Assembly: GCA_938049385.1 (NCBI GenBank)
Contig: CALIBQ010000073.1
Span: 1-39,632 of the forward strand
Reading direction: 5' to 3'
Length of the DNA stretch: 39,632 nucleotides
Source of the DNA: an uncultured Anaerolineae bacterium
GTDB lineage: Bacteria > Chloroflexota > Anaerolineae > JACIWP01
The notes under the pieces were generated by a model. It was not told where the DNA came from. It ran no database searches and worked only from the letters and a program-made list of their open reading frames with translations. The position numbers and the translations under genes are program-made. The first letter of the stretch is position 1. Every line of letters begins with the position of its first letter. Below, piece by piece: positions 8,906 to 16,157 of the stretch.

Positions 8906-9604
8906 ATGCGCGTGGTGTTCCCGCATCCATGGAATGTATCCCCGGAGGAAGCGGCCGCCATCCAGCAGAGGCTGGCCCGGCAGGTGGTTCGCGAGAACGC
9001 CGTCGGCCTCGAGTTTGCGCGCTATGTCGCCGGCGTTGATGTCGGGTTCGTCGGGGATACGGCGCGCGCCGCCGTGGTGGTATGCGAGCTCCCTTCTCTG
9101 CGCCCAGTGGCCCACAGCCTGGCGCAGGTTCCCGTTTCCTTCCCGTATATCCCCGGCCTGCTGGCGTTCCGCGAGGGGCCGGCGGTGCTGGCGGCGCTGG
9201 AAACGCTGGAGCTGTGGCCGGACGTGTTCATTTTCGACGCACAGGGCATCGCCCATCCGCGCCGGCTGGGATTGGCCTCTCATATGGGGGTGGTGCTGGA
9301 CTGGCCCAGCATCGGGTGCGCCAAATCGCGCTTGGTGGGGCAGTTTTCCATGCCGCCGGCGGAACGCGGGGCCTGGACACCGCTGACCGATGGCCAGGAG
9401 TGCATTGGTGCGGTGTTGAGAACGCAGGCCAATGCTGAGCCGCTTTTCATCTCCATTGGGCATCGGGTGAACCTGGAGACAGCGGTGGAGCTGGTACTGC
9501 GCTGTACCCGGAGATACCGACTGCCGGAGACCAGCCGGCTAGCACACACGCTCGCCAGCCGCGGCACCCTGCCCAGCGATGTCCTTCAGGGCCGGCTGTT
9601 GTAG
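8906..9604 (+). CDS. nfi: Endonuclease V
   Basis: Nicks DNA (or RNA) one phosphodiester 3' of deoxyinosine, starting repair of deaminated adenine. The 232-residue protein matches the family: Asp45 in GVDVGF, the wedge motif FPYIPG at 79-84, Glu90 in FREGP, Asp111 in FDAQGIAHPRR, GLASHMGV, IGCAKSRL, and the late basic GHRVNLETA around His186. The acidic residues are the expected magnesium ligands. The ATG has AGGAGG nine bases upstream. It is transcribed divergently from tgt and converges with the TolB-like lipoprotein gene, leaving only 13 bases between the stop codons. Confidence 0.95.
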   Translation: MRVVFPHPWNVSPEEAAAIQQRLARQVVRENAVGLEFARYVAGVDVGFVGDTARAAVVVCELPSLRPVAHSLAQVPVSFPYIPGLLAFREGPAVLAALETLELWPDVFIFDAQGIAHPRRLGLASHMGVVLDWPSIGCAKSRLVGQFSMPPAERGAWTPLTDGQECIGAVLRTQANAEPLFISIGHRVNLETAVELVLRCTRRYRLPETSRLAHTLASRGTLPSDVLQGRLL

Positions 9605-9617
9605 AAGGCCGCAAGGT

Positions 9618-10856
9618 TCACGGTGCCCCAGGCCCCCAATGGACCATGCGCTCCCGGGCGTTTTGATAGGTGAAGGTCAGGCCGGCTAGCTCCTTCTCCA
9701 GGAACGGCCGCTGGCCCGAGCCGTCGGCCTTCATGATGTACAGTTTCCACGCGCCATCCCGATTCGAGAAGAAGACAATGAAGCGCCCGTCGGGCGACCA
9801 AGCCGGCGAGACATGATCCGCGGCGCGCGGGGCCAGACCAGAACTGCGCGTGAGCTGGGTGCGCTGGCCGGTCTCCAGGTCCAGCAGGAACAGGTCCCAA
9901 TGGTCATGTAAACGCACCATGTATACCAGGCGCCGGCCGTCGGGCGAAATGGCCGGCGACGCGACGTACAGCTCATCGGTCAGCCCAGCATGTTCCCCGG
10001 TCTCTAAGTTAACGCGCTTCAACCCCCGGTCGCCGGCATATATCACCCATGCTCCGTTGGGAACAGCGGCCGGGCTGAAGCTGTGGAAATCGCTGGGCAG
10101 GTCGCGAAAGTTTTCGCCGGCCGCATCCACAACCGCCAGCCGCCAGTACGCATCGGCCGGGATGTCAAAACAGCGGTAGCCGGGGATGCAGACACGCTGG
10201 GCATCCCGCCCCCCATGCTGACGAGAGAAAATGAGGCGCTGACCGTCAGGGGTCCAAGCCGGCGTGCGCGCCTGCCTGGTCCCAAAGAGCAACCGCTCCC
10301 CCGTCCCATCCGCCCGCATCACGTATACCCCGGGCCGCTCCCCGTCCCAGCGGGTGAAAGCGAAGAGCTGTCCGTCGGGCGACCATACCGGGTCCATGCC
10401 GGCTGTCAGGAGGGTCAGCCCTGACCCGTCGGCGTTGATGGAATAAATGGGGCCGCCGGCGGAGAGCTGAAAGACGAGCCGGCCGGAGAGCTGGGGTTTT
10501 TCTGCCGGCATAGCACGCGCTTGGGAAATCGCGGCCGGCGGCGTTGGGGTGGGGACAGCCTGCACGGCTTCGGCGGTGGCCGTCATGCGGGCATATATCC
10601 AGCGCGTGGGCGTTGGTTTCGGTGTGCGCGTCATGGTCGGGGTGGGGGATCGGGCTGGCGCCTGGGTAAGCACTGGCGATGGGGACGGCAGGTTGGCCGG
10701 CGGTCGCGCAGGTGTGAGCTGGACCGCGGCAGGTGCTGCGGCCGGCGCACAGCCGGCGAGCGTGAGCACCAGCACCAGCGCTGTGAACAGCCAGATGACG
10801 CGCCATCGAAATATTCCTGTTCGTCTAACCATACGGATGTCCCGGACATTACTCAT
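9618..10856 (-). CDS. TolB-like beta-propeller lipoprotein
   Basis: A 412-residue exported protein. After a hydrophobic segment comes the lipobox LTLAGC, so it is probably lipid-anchored outside the membrane. Residues ~40-115 are a Pro/Thr/Ser-rich flexible linker. The rest carries repeated PD40/TolB-type strands with the cores WSPDGQ, WTPDGQ, ISPDGR and WSPDGR, indicating a six-bladed-type propeller. Such domains usually bind proteins or peptides, so no enzyme role is claimed. The ATG at 10856 overlaps the end of the permease gene by eight bases (ATGAGTAA), suggesting translational coupling. An alternative ATG is at 10832. Its position as last gene of a MacAB-like export operon suggests it interacts with the exporter or its cargo. 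Confidence 0.85.
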   Translation of the reverse strand: MSNVRDIRMVRRTGIFRWRVIWLFTALVLVLTLAGCAPAAAPAAVQLTPARPPANLPSPSPVLTQAPARSPTPTMTRTPKPTPTRWIYARMTATAEAVQAVPTPTPPAAISQARAMPAEKPQLSGRLVFQLSAGGPIYSINADGSGLTLLTAGMDPVWSPDGQLFAFTRWDGERPGVYVMRADGTGERLLFGTRQARTPAWTPDGQRLIFSRQHGGRDAQRVCIPGYRCFDIPADAYWRLAVVDAAGENFRDLPSDFHSFSPAAVPNGAWVIYAGDRGLKRVNLETGEHAGLTDELYVASPAISPDGRRLVYMVRLHDHWDLFLLDLETGQRTQLTRSSGLAPRAADHVSPAWSPDGRFIVFFSNRDGAWKLYIMKADGSGQRPFLEKELAGLTFTYQNARERMVHWGPGAP

Positions 10857-12093
10857 AGCGCAGGGCCTCGATGGGGTTCAGCCGGGCGGCGCGGGACGCC
10901 GGGTAAATGCCGAAGAACAGCCCGACGGCGGCGGAGAAGCCGGTCGCCAGCAGGATGGCCTGGGGCGTGATGACGGTGGTCAGGTCGGCGGAAAGGCGAT
11001 CGACCGCCAGGGCGCCGGCAATGCCCAGCATGATCCCGAACGCGCCGCCGATAAGCGACAGCACCAGCGCCTCAATGAGGAACTGCAGGAGGATATCGCG
11101 GCGTTTGGCACCGACTGCTTTGCGGATGCCGATCTCGCGCGTGCGCTCGGTGACGCTGACCAGCATGATGTTCATGATGCCGATGCCGCCGACCAGCAGG
11201 GAGATGCCGGCGATGGCCCCCAGAAAGAGGGTCAGCACGCCGGTGATCTGCCCGAAAATGTTGATGAGGTCGGCCTGGCTGATGACGGTGAAGTCGTTGT
11301 CATCCTCCGGCTTCAGACGGTGAAGCTGTCGCAGGACATCGGTGATGCTGGCGGCCACGGTGTCCATATGTTTCTGTGAGTCCACCTGGACATCAATCAC
11401 GCTGATGAGCGGTTCGCCGGCGGGACTGCGGCGGTTCGGGTACAGACGTTGCTGTGCCACGCTCAGCGGCACCATGACCACATCATCCTGGCTCCCGAAG
11501 CTTCCTCCGCCCTTCTCCTTGAGCACGCCGATGACCCGGAACGGAATGCGGTTGATTTTGATGGTCTGCCCGATGGGATAGACCTCGGGGGGAAAGAGCT
11601 TGCTGGCCAGCCGCCAGCCCAGCACCGCCACGCGTGCGCCGGTCGCCTGGTGCTCCGGCGTGAGGAACGTTCCATCCGCCGGCTGATAGTTGCGCACTGG
11701 GCCGTATTCGGGGGTGGCGCCGATGAGTGTGGTGCGGATAGTGGTCTTGCCATATTCCACATCCACCGTTCCCTGAAGAGAGGGCGCGACGGCCGTGATG
11801 TTGGGAACTTCACTGCGGATGGCATCCGCGTCGCGCATGGTCAGGTAGGCGGCGGTAGTGAAGCGGGCGCCGGCGCCCATGCTTTGGATATTGCCGGGGA
11901 AAACGAACAGCAGGTTGGTGCCGATGCTCTCCAGGCTGGAGGTAACCAGCGTTTGCACCCCCTGCCCCACCGACAGCAGGGTGATAACAGCCGCGACCCC
12001 AATGATGATCCCGAGCATGGTCAGAGCAGAACGGAGCTTATTGGCGCTCAATCCCCGCAGTGCGATGCGCAGGCTTTCCAGAAGGTACATCAT
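10849..12093 (-). CDS. MacB-like ABC transporter permease (FtsX family)
   Basis: A 414-residue permease with the MacB layout. The first span lies in the segment SALTMLGIIIGVAAVI after an amphipathic N-terminus. A large extracytoplasmic domain of ~230 residues follows, then three spans of the FtsX domain near 285-405, with the family motifs GGIGIMNIMLVSVTERTREI and IRKAVGAKRRDI. In the MacB type the transporter does not carry substrate through the membrane spans but works as a mechanotransmitter with an adaptor. The ATPase is encoded separately just upstream (18 bases) and the adaptor one gene further. ATG at 12093, with a second ATG directly after it. Cargo could be a peptide, lipoprotein, antibiotic or siderophore-like molecule. 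Confidence 0.92.
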   Translation of the reverse strand: MMYLLESLRIALRGLSANKLRSALTMLGIIIGVAAVITLLSVGQGVQTLVTSSLESIGTNLLFVFPGNIQSMGAGARFTTAAYLTMRDADAIRSEVPNITAVAPSLQGTVDVEYGKTTIRTTLIGATPEYGPVRNYQPADGTFLTPEHQATGARVAVLGWRLASKLFPPEVYPIGQTIKINRIPFRVIGVLKEKGGGSFGSQDDVVMVPLSVAQQRLYPNRRSPAGEPLISVIDVQVDSQKHMDTVAASITDVLRQLHRLKPEDDNDFTVISQADLINIFGQITGVLTLFLGAIAGISLLVGGIGIMNIMLVSVTERTREIGIRKAVGAKRRDILLQFLIEALVLSLIGGAFGIMLGIAGALAVDRLSADLTTVITPQAILLATGFSAAVGLFFGIYPASRAARLNPIEALRYE

Positions 12094-12111
12094 CCTTTTC
12101 CAAACCTCATC

Positions 12112-12870
12112 TTATGTCGAGAACCCGAGCGCGCCGGCCTCTTCCGGCTCCAGATACACACAGTCCGCCTCGCGCGGCTCGTCGCTTTCGACCAGACCAT
12201 CGCGCAGGCGGATGATGCGGCGTGTGCAGGCCGCCACATCCGGATCGTGAGTAACGAACACCACCGTGATGCCTTCCTGACGGTTCAACCGCTGGAAGAT
12301 GGCGACGATCTCTTTGCCCGACTTGGTGTCCAGGTTGCCCGTCGGCTCATCGGCCAGGATAATGGATGGATGTGTGACCAGCGCGCGGGCAATGGCGACG
12401 CGTTGTTGCTGGCCGCCGGAGAGTTCTGTGGGGCGGTGATGAATGCGGTCTCCTAAGCCGACAGCTTCGAGGGCGGCGATGGCGCGCTCGCGCCGCTCCC
12501 GCAGTCCGAGGCCGGCGTATATCAGCGGCAGTTCCACATTCTGTAAAGCGGTCGTGCGCGGCAAGAGGTTGAAGTTCTGGAACACGAAACCGATGCGGCG
12601 GTTGCGGATGACCGCCAGGGCATTATCGTCCAGTTGGCCAACGTTGACGCCGTCCAGATAGTACTCGCCGGCAGTCGGCTGGTCCAGACACCCTAGAATG
12701 TTCATTAAAGTAGATTTGCCCGAACCGGATGGCCCCATGATGGAGAGAAGCTCCCCACGGTGTATCTGCAGGGAGACGCCGCGCAGGGCCGGCACCTCCA
12801 CCTCACCCATGCGGTAGATTTTCACCACGTTGCGGACATCAATCAGCACGTGGTCGTCTCGTGCTTCCAT
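12112..12870 (-). CDS. ABC transporter ATP-binding protein (MacB/LolD type)
   Basis: A 252-residue ATPase. Walker A is GPSGSGKS at 46-53, the Q-loop Gln98 is in [21 protein letters not shown], the signature LSGGQQQR starts at 150, Walker [14 protein letters not shown] ends with Asp174-Glu175, and the switch His208 is in VTHD. The Q-loop context and NLLPRTT are typical of the MacB/LolD/FtsE group that partners FtsX-like permeases. The C-terminal tail of ~35 residues is acidic and longer than the minimal domain. ATG at 12870 with AGGGGA upstream. It lies between the adaptor (36 bases) and the permease (18 bases) in one operon. Confidence 0.94.
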   Translation of the reverse strand: MEARDDHVLIDVRNVVKIYRMGEVEVPALRGVSLQIHRGELLSIMGPSGSGKSTLMNILGCLDQPTAGEYYLDGVNVGQLDDNALAVIRNRRIGFVFQNFNLLPRTTALQNVELPLIYAGLGLRERRERAIAALEAVGLGDRIHHRPTELSGGQQQRVAIARALVTHPSIILADEPTGNLDTKSGKEIVAIFQRLNRQEGITVVFVTHDPDVAACTRRIIRLRDGLVESDEPREADCVYLEPEEAGALGFST

Positions 12871-12906
12871 GTCATGATCCCCTATGATGCCGTTTCGCCG
12901 GCGAGC

Positions 12907-14304
12907 CTAACGGCCGCCAAAGCCACTGCTTCCAAAGGTGCTTTGCAACTGCTGGAGGGTGGAAACCGTGCGGATGATCACCTGGTCCCCTTCCGACAGC
13001 CCTTGGAGCACCTCGCTCTCCTGGTCGCCGCGCAAACCCAGCTTCACCGCGACACGGGTGGGAGAGCCATTGACCAGTTTCTCAACGAAGAACTGATTGG
13101 CCTGCCGGTCATACTGCAAAGCACGGTTCGTGATAATCAGGACATTGTCCCGCCGTTCCGTGAAGATGTCGATGTTAGCGGTCATGCCGGCGCGCACGCG
13201 CGGGTCGGTTTGATCAATGATCACCTTCACCTGATAGCTGGTGATGCCCCCTACAGAGGTTGCTACTGGCGCGATGTAATCCACATGGCCGGCAAGCTCC
13301 ATACCGGGTAACGCGTCCAGGGTAACCCGCGCCTGCTGGCCAATCGCTACCAGAGGGATGTCCAGCTCATCCACGTTGACGTTGATATAGAACGCAGAAT
13401 CATCGATCAGGATGACGGCCGGCTGACCCAGGGGAGCGGATTCCAGCTCCCGGATGTTGACCTGGGCAACGATGCCAGCGAAGGGAGCGACCAGCCTAGC
13501 CCCTTCCAGCGCGTTGCGCGCCTTCTCCAGGTTGATCTCCGCCTGATGGACCTGCTCGCGCGCAATAGCCAGGTCTTCTTCGCTGGGGGATTTCAGCAGA
13601 CGTTGTAGGTTGGCCCGGGCCTGCGCCACCTGGGCCTCAGCGGCCTTGATCTGGCTTTCGGTGGCTCCCTGGGTGGCGAGCTGGTAATTGGCAAGGGCGG
13701 CCTCGTACTGGATGGTGGCCTGCTGAAGCTGTAACGACTGCGGCAGCGCGCCAACGCCGCCGACCCAGGCGACCTTGTCATACGCGGCCTGTGCCTGTTG
13801 GAGGGCGATGCGTGCCTGCTCCAGGCTGGACTTTGCCACCGTGATTTCCTGGGGGGTGGGTCCCTGTTTCAATTTGTTCAACGATGCCTCGGCGCTTTCC
13901 ACGCCGGCACGGGCGGCGGCGATGTCTTCGGGGCTAGGGCCGGCCTCCGCCTTGGCGAGCTGAAGCTTGCTGATTTCCAGGGCGGACTCCGCCTGTTCCA
14001 CCGCCAGTTGATAGTCGCGGTCATCCAGGCGCGCCAGCAGTTGCCCTTCCGTCACCCGGTCGCCTGGCTGTACCAGCACTTCTGCGACCGTGCCGGCGCT
14101 CCGAAAGGTGAGCGCCGCCTGACGGTTGGGGGAGATGGTTCCCGTAGTGGTGACTTTGGACACTACCGTGCCGCGCTCCACAGTGACGATCTGGTACTGC
14201 GGGGCCTGCGATGCGGCCTGCCGGCTGTTGTAATAGTACACCCCTGCGCCGATGCCGATGATGACCAGCAGGATGATGATCACGATACGCCATGTGCGGT
14301 TCAT
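12907..14304 (-). CDS. MacA-like periplasmic adaptor (HlyD family)
   Basis: Membrane-fusion adaptor that couples the MacB-like ATPase and permease. From the ATG at 14304 it has 465 residues: an N-terminal membrane anchor (WRIVIIILLVIIGIGAGVYY), a lipoyl/barrel-sandwich half (VERGTVVSKVTTTGTISPN), a long alpha-helical hairpin of ~180 residues rich in Ala, Glu and Gln (AQVAQARANLQRLL), the second lipoyl half (RLVAPFAGIVAQVNI), then a beta-barrel and membrane-proximal domain. The hairpin is longer than in many MacA proteins. The frame is open to 14445, but a strong promoter with its start near 14441 argues for a start at 14304 (or GTG at 14316). The ribosome site GGGAGG is somewhat far from the ATG. 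First gene of the exporter operon. Confidence 0.9.
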   Translation of the reverse strand: MNRTWRIVIIILLVIIGIGAGVYYYNSRQAASQAPQYQIVTVERGTVVSKVTTTGTISPNRQAALTFRSAGTVAEVLVQPGDRVTEGQLLARLDDRDYQLAVEQAESALEISKLQLAKAEAGPSPEDIAAARAGVESAEASLNKLKQGPTPQEITVAKSSLEQARIALQQAQAAYDKVAWVGGVGALPQSLQLQQATIQYEAALANYQLATQGATESQIKAAEAQVAQARANLQRLLKSPSEEDLAIAREQVHQAEINLEKARNALEGARLVAPFAGIVAQVNIRELESAPLGQPAVILIDDSAFYINVNVDELDIPLVAIGQQARVTLDALPGMELAGHVDYIAPVATSVGGITSYQVKVIIDQTDPRVRAGMTANIDIFTERRDNVLIITNRALQYDRQANQFFVEKLVNGSPTRVAVKLGLRGDQESEVLQGLSEGDQVIIRTVSTLQQLQSTFGSSGFGGR

Positions 14305-14447
14305 GAACTGTTGCACTGCCCTCCCTATTCCGTACGTGTAAGCCAGGTTGATTACAACCATGCTATTAGACGCCGGGGGGCGGGAAATATTCGAAACCCA
14401 TTCCGGGGAATCAGACGAAACGCCGGCGTCCATACGTGCAAACAATT

Positions 14448-14476
14448 ATCATATTCCAGGCATATATTTTTGTCAA
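14448..14476 (-). promoter_or_regulatory. Strong promoter of the MacAB-like exporter operon
   Basis: Read on the minus strand: a perfect TTGACA (14476-14471), a 17-base AT-rich spacer and TATGAT (14453-14448), followed by AATTG. The predicted start near 14441 leaves an untranslated leader of about 137 bases before the adaptor ATG at 14304. Between 14305 and 14440 I see no further clear regulatory element or gene. Confidence 0.7.
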
Positions 14477-14488
14477 AGCCAGCGGGTA

Positions 14489-14578
14489 CTGGCGGCTGAA
14501 GCCACAGCAACAACTGCGAAGCTAGCCTGCGAAGGCTTCTCGCAGTCGGCGCAGGCCCGCAGTTTCAACTGCCAGGCG
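14489..14578 (+). repeat. REP-like structured intergenic repeat
   Basis: This stretch has the layout of a dispersed intergenic repeat that I recall from other bacterial genomes, including cyanobacteria and Chloroflexota. It has a short hairpin around GGCTGAAGCC, the word CTGCGAAG twice, a hairpin CTGCGA/TCGCAG, then GTCGGCGCAGGC and a terminal GCAGTTTCAACTGC hairpin followed by CAGGCG. The orientation is arbitrary. It lies between the exporter promoter and the terminator of the URO-D-family gene and codes for nothing. Only one copy is visible here, so its repeat status rests on pattern recognition. Boundaries are approximate. Confidence 0.5.
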
Positions 14579-14626
14579 ATGAGCCAATACTTTTTCAACA
14601 CCCTCGCGAGGAGGATGTGTAATGCA

Positions 14627-14663
14627 AAAAGTGACAGCCACTTGCCAAGTGACTGTCACTTTT
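14627..14663 (-). terminator. Rho-independent terminator of the URO-D-family gene
   Basis: A nearly perfect 37-base dyad. The outer arms AAAAGTGACAG (14627-14637) and CTGTCACTTTT (14653-14663) pair over 11 bases. One mismatch follows, then an inner stem CACTT/AAGTG and a three-base loop GCC. On the minus strand it ends in a run of five T. It starts about 20 bases past the stop codon of the gene at 14684 and could also stop rightward transcription. Confidence 0.8.
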
Positions 14664-14683
14664 CAACCTAGGAAAGAGCGGGC

Positions 14684-15811
14684 TCAATAACGGCCGTAGC
14701 GGTCAACCAACTCACGCATCATGGTGATGCGGTATTCGGGGGCACCGGGCGACACTTGGTCGCCGGCATTGGCAATGAGGCGGGGGCTGTGCCGGCGGAT
14801 GTCCAGCCAGCGCAGTACCGCCTGGCGGAACTCCTCGTCGCTGACCTCGGGGAGCCACACGTTCGGGGGGACACCGCCGGAGAGAATGAGGTCAGGGCCG
14901 GCCTCTTGCCGGCACTGCTCCGGGGTCAAATCGCCCATCGGTGCGGGAGTGACGGCATCGGCACAGGATGCGCCAAGTTCCGCGAAACAGCGCAGAATCC
15001 CTTTCAGCCGGCCGTCAATGTGTACGGCGCTGAATTTGCCGGCGGCCCGGATGCGCGAGATGGCCTCACGGTAAAACGGCTCCGACCACTTCTTAAAGAA
15101 GTGCGGGGGCTGAATGTCGCCGCTGAAATTGTCCCCCATGATGATGACCTCGGCCGGGCTTTGGCAGACCAGGTCCACCAGCTCCAGCACGTTGGCGTTG
15201 ATCTCGTCAATGACCTCCCGCATGACGTGCGGCATATCCTGCACGGCATACATAGTTTGTTCGATGCCCATCCAGTAGGCCAGCAGGTGTCCCATGGCGC
15301 TGTAGCCGATGGGCATGTACACCACGCCCTGATCGCCGACAGCATCCATCCACGCCTCATAGCGTTCCCAGCGGGGGAGATAGCGCCGGCGGCCCAGTGC
15401 ATAGGCCAATACGCGCAAGTCTTGTTCGGTGCGCACGCCCCATTGGGAGATGTTCCAGGAGTAGCTTTCCTCCTCCCAGCGCCGCTTGCGCTCGATAACC
15501 CCCATTGGGGTTTCGAAGCGCCAGGTGATCTCCGGACCAGTGGGGGTCATGGTCTTGGTCGTGGTGGCGATGACGTCAGGCGGATAGAGGACATCGTAAA
15601 AGGCGCAGAGGTTGACGATGTAGAAGCCGGCGCCCACCTTGCGGTGAAAGGCCAGCAGGTCCCATTCCACGTCCAGATGCGCTTCGGAAAGGTCCCAAGG
15701 GATATGGTATTTCTGATAGAACCAGTGAGAGAGGTCAAGGAAGAAGGGCACCTGGTCGGGTGTTTCGCCGCGATAGACGGCGAGGATGCGCTGGCGTTCA
15801 GACATGGGCAT
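14684..15811 (-). CDS. Uroporphyrinogen decarboxylase (URO-D) family protein
   Basis: A 375-residue protein of the URO-D superfamily, which includes heme-pathway HemE and the MtaA/CmuA-type methyltransferases that move methyl groups between corrinoid proteins and thiols. The start SERQRILAVYRGETPDQVP is typical of the methyltransferase-like side rather than HemE. In the place of the zinc His-x-Cys of MtaA this protein reads HIDG, followed by cysteines in LRCFAELGASCADAV and EQCRQEAG and the strand LILSGGVPP. No corrinoid protein or methyltransferase partner is encoded nearby, so the reaction is unknown. The ATG at 15811 has AGGAGG six bases upstream. It stands alone, with its own promoter and terminator. 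Confidence 0.85.
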   Translation of the reverse strand: MPMSERQRILAVYRGETPDQVPFFLDLSHWFYQKYHIPWDLSEAHLDVEWDLLAFHRKVGAGFYIVNLCAFYDVLYPPDVIATTTKTMTPTGPEITWRFETPMGVIERKRRWEEESYSWNISQWGVRTEQDLRVLAYALGRRRYLPRWERYEAWMDAVGDQGVVYMPIGYSAMGHLLAYWMGIEQTMYAVQDMPHVMREVIDEINANVLELVDLVCQSPAEVIIMGDNFSGDIQPPHFFKKWSEPFYREAISRIRAAGKFSAVHIDGRLKGILRCFAELGASCADAVTPAPMGDLTPEQCRQEAGPDLILSGGVPPNVWLPEVSDEEFRQAVLRWLDIRRHSPRLIANAGDQVSPGAPEYRITMMRELVDRYGRY

Positions 15812-15862
15812 GGCCGGCCTCCTGGATAATAATGATGAAAAAGCGATGCTTATCAGACCAGC

Positions 15863-15891
15863 ATTATAGCATGAGGGCCAGATGGGCGCAA
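15863..15891 (-). promoter_or_regulatory. Promoter of the URO-D-family gene
   Basis: On the minus strand: TTGCGC (15891-15886), a 17-base spacer and a perfect TATAAT (15868-15863), about 50 bases before the ATG at 15811. The rest of the gap to 16158 holds no convincing gene. Short frames there lack ribosome sites and recognisable sequence. Confidence 0.65.
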
Positions 15892-16041
15892 ATGCAAGGT
15901 CTTCAGAATGAGGCGATCATGTTCATGCACTGTGTCGTGCCGACCTTGCTGGTAGATGGCACACTGGTAGTGGGTGACCCACCGGAAAGTCGTGAAAAGC
16001 TTGCCCATGAAAAAATATGTGCGGATGCAGGTAAGATAATG

Positions 16042-16047
16042 TATAAT
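16042..16047 (+). promoter_or_regulatory. Candidate -10 box upstream of the SARP regulator
   Basis: A perfect TATAAT in an AT-rich patch, 110 bases before the ATG at 16158. The sequence 16-18 bases upstream does not resemble a -35 box, so this promoter, if real, is weak or needs an activator. Confidence 0.35.
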
Positions 16048-16126
16048 AAGATGTAGAGAGCTGAGATATTCGGATGCCTCTCTCTCCTCAACCTTTAGCA
16101 TGCCCCTTTCGGAGAGAATGATTTGC

Positions 16127-16145
16127 CCTGCTGGGGAACAGCAGG
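16127..16145 (+). promoter_or_regulatory. Hairpin overlapping the ribosome site of the SARP regulator
   Basis: CCTGCTG (16127-16133) and CAGCAGG (16139-16145) pair perfectly around the loop GGGAA. The right arm contains the start of the Shine-Dalgarno AGGAGA (16143-16148), so in the mRNA the ribosome site would be partly hidden. It may limit translation of the regulator or respond to a ligand or to temperature; only the pairing is observed. Confidence 0.45.
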
Positions 16146-16157
16146 AGATTCCAAAAG

